From positions 1 through 35,341 of the forward strand of contig CAJXVR010000034.1 of NCBI GenBank assembly GCA_913061285.1: a stretch of 35,341 bases of DNA, written 5' to 3'. This document shows, piece after piece, positions 33,698 to 35,341 of this stretch. A model generated the notes under the pieces. The model was not told where the DNA came from and ran no database searches. It was given only the letters and a program-made list of their open reading frames with translations. This DNA comes from an uncultured Verrucomicrobiota bacterium (GTDB lineage Bacteria > Verrucomicrobiota > Verrucomicrobiia > Limisphaerales > AAA164-E04). The position numbers were made by a program, and so were the translations under genes. The stretch's first letter is position 1. The number at the start of each line of letters is the position of its first letter.

Positions 33698-35333
33698 TCA
33701 CCACAAGTTGATTTTCTCCAATTGCGAAACCACCCGTTCTGACCGATTAGGAAAGTAATCAATTAACAATCGTTGCACCTCTGTTTCCCAATGCTCTTCC
33801 GGGTCGTATAGGACGTACGGACCGACTCGGTAGGGATGAACGTCACGTCGATAGTCACCCCACCGAGCTGATTCGAGAACCATCGCATCTCGAAGGCGAT
33901 CGGCCATTAGCTTATAACGCTCTTGATTTGCCCCCGCTCCCAATGGCCCCTCGTCAGCAAGGACACTTCTTGCCCGTTTGGCAAACGCCTTTCTAAATTC
34001 TGAATTTGCTCGAAGCCTTTGAAATAGCCTCGTCGGAGACATATCATCGTCTGCTGCGGTAACGTCGACCTCTAACCCTTCAAGAGCTCGCTCACCATCC
34101 CACAAGAAGAACTGATATTTTCCTATCGGCTGAATCTGTCGCCCGGCATACCAATTTGAGCTACTATCCCAATCCGAGCTTCCTCCGTAGATCTGAACCA
34201 GCATCAAATCGATAAAGGCATCAATATCCAGCACCGACTGAATCTTCTCGTACGCCTGTTTCGACTCGAGCCCCGCATTGGCAATCTCAAAGAGACGTCG
34301 CCAAACATCTTCAGAACCACTCAGTACCTTCGATGCGTTTCGACTTTCGTATTCGTCTGCGTTGCCCCCAAAGGAAGTCGCCTGAAAGTAGGCATCCGGG
34401 CGCTCGCAGGGATTATAAACACCCCAATAGATCCCATTGAGAAATAGGTGAACGAATTGCCCTTGAGAAACAGGGCGCCCTAAGGCCTTCATTGATCGCC
34501 GCATCCATTCATCGCGAATGAGATCGCCTCTCAATCGCTCATCGCTGTTCCAGTGCAACCAGCTATTGTTACAACCCGCGCGAAGAATAAGGTTCTTGAA
34601 TCGCTTTGCTCCGTCTTTTCCAAACATTTTGTATCTCAGCTCTGGGCTGCCATACTGTTCACGGAATACCAGGCGAAAGGAATGCTTTGGACTTTCCTCG
34701 GGCCGACGACTCCATCCCCCTTGGATTCTCACCCCACAATCTTCGCGATATTCCTTTCCGTCATTGGGGAAGAAAATCTCCATCGAACCAGGACGTTCCC
34801 AAGATCTTCCCGTCGATTCAGGATTGGCGTAAATTCCCCCGTCACGATCGAAAAGCGCTGACGGGTCTAGACTGAGTGAAATGCTAGGCAGCGAATCTAG
34901 CCCCACAAGCAGGCGATCCCGAAAGCGTTCATCATTAACAATCTCAGGATCCATCTCATAGTCGGCGGGCACCGTCCAATCCCCATCCACTCCCCAGTTC
35001 GAAGGAAAGCCTTCCCCGCGTTCGACTAGAATCTGTTCGCGAAAAAGATAAGTATGGGTATCGACATTCGACGGCTTATAGTTTTTTCGAAACGCTCCCA
35101 CACGAATGACCGTTGTATGGTCAATCATTATCGGTTCAGAATAAACCCTTCCCGTATCTGCCGAAGGCCAACTTCCATCAAGGGTATACCGGATTTCCGT
35201 TTTCGGCGTTGACGTATCAAGCTGCAGTCGGAACGGACCGTCCACAAATCCTCCCTTCCGACTGAAGTGCGTGTCAGAGACTTGCCCCCAGAACTCGCCC
35301 TGATTCGCCCGCCCCGGCGTGGGACGCCCAAGG
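33698..35333 (-). CDS. CotH-kinase-family protein, 5' end missing
   Basis: This is the C-terminal part (about 545 codons) of a second CotH/lamin-tail protein. The frame stays open upstream of a GTG at 35245 to the contig end, and those codons read LGRPTPGRANQGEFWGQVSD, the usual end of a lamin-tail domain, so the GTG is not the start. What remains is a chitobiase-type repeat (KTEIRYTLDGSWPSADTG), then a CotH kinase domain with IQGGWSRRPEESPKHSFRL, LNGIYWGVYNPCERPD and the late acidic motif FFLWDGERALEG. No second lamin-tail domain follows the kinase, unlike the 23861 protein. It would be a secreted protein or sugar kinase-like enzyme. The last 8 bases of the contig are adapter, so coding ends at about 35333. 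Confidence 0.82.
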
Positions 35334-35341
35334 CTGTCTCT
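35334..35341 (-). other. Partial Nextera mosaic-end sequence at contig end
   Basis: The last 8 bases, CTGTCTCT, equal the first 8 bases of the reverse-complemented transposon mosaic end whose full copy is at 32-50. With the complete adapter at the other end, this is best read as residual adapter. Eight bases alone could be chance. Confidence 0.75.

Noticed and set aside
1-35341. CRISPR arrays, rRNA, tRNA, insertion sequences or prophage
   Set aside because: I found no direct-repeat arrays, transposase or integrase-like proteins, and no obvious RNA gene. A covariance-model search was not possible.

Overview
The window is a 35.3 kb contig, probably metagenomic or single-cell, from a PVC-superphylum bacterium. 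I favour a marine Verrucomicrobiota, with Planctomycetota as the alternative. The taxonomic signal is the adjacent PSCyt1/DUF1549/DUF1553 and DUF1501 gene pair, a ThuA-like protein, two CotH-kinase/lamin-tail secreted proteins and a bacterial CE15 esterase. Starts are often GTG or TTG and I see no convincing Shine-Dalgarno sequences. Both contig ends carry Nextera transposase adapter: bases 1-50 in full and the last 8 bases in part. The first apparent start codon (base 34) is therefore artificial, and the genes at both ends are truncated.

Region 1 (51-15695) is an exopolysaccharide/O-antigen locus on the + strand: the end of rmlD; three damaged genes (a short remnant, a nitroreductase with an in-frame stop, a polysaccharide pyruvyl transferase with an internal deletion); a GT2; an O-antigen ligase/polymerase; a GT4; a WaaE-type GT2; a heparinase II/III-like protein; a second GT4; a WecA/MraY-type initiating transferase; an outer-membrane beta-barrel candidate; a Wza-type export lipoprotein; and a Wzc-type tyrosine autokinase. 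Several genes overlap as GTGA. A perfect 20-bp inverted repeat lies between wza and wzc.

Region 2 (15729-20762) is a compact peptide-modification cassette directly behind wzc: an HprK-like P-loop serine kinase, a PRMT-like methyltransferase with a C-terminal PqqD/RRE-like tail, an ABC exporter, and a convergent NTP_transf_5 nucleotidyltransferase. Such enzymes are found with lasso-type RiPP precursors.

Region 3 (20963-35333) is mainly secreted catabolic and surface proteins: a glucuronoyl esterase (CE15), a sugar isomerase/epimerase, a DJ-1/PfpI protein, a 1128-aa CotH/lamin-tail protein, a sialidase-like gene broken by one TAG, the PSCyt1/DUF1549/DUF1553-DUF1501 pair, a ThuA protein and a truncated second CotH protein.

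The most interesting item is a 59-codon gene at 27413-27592. It encodes a precursor with an exact lasso-type leader (Y5, P8, L10, G14, T20). Behind the leader is a Ser/Met/Lys-rich core that starts with Gly, has Glu at core position 8 and ends in Ser. No lasso B2 protease or asparagine-synthetase-like cyclase is in the window. My working hypothesis is that the region 2 cassette modifies and exports this peptide, perhaps by phosphorylation and methylation, and that this is either a new RiPP type or a lasso pathway split across loci.
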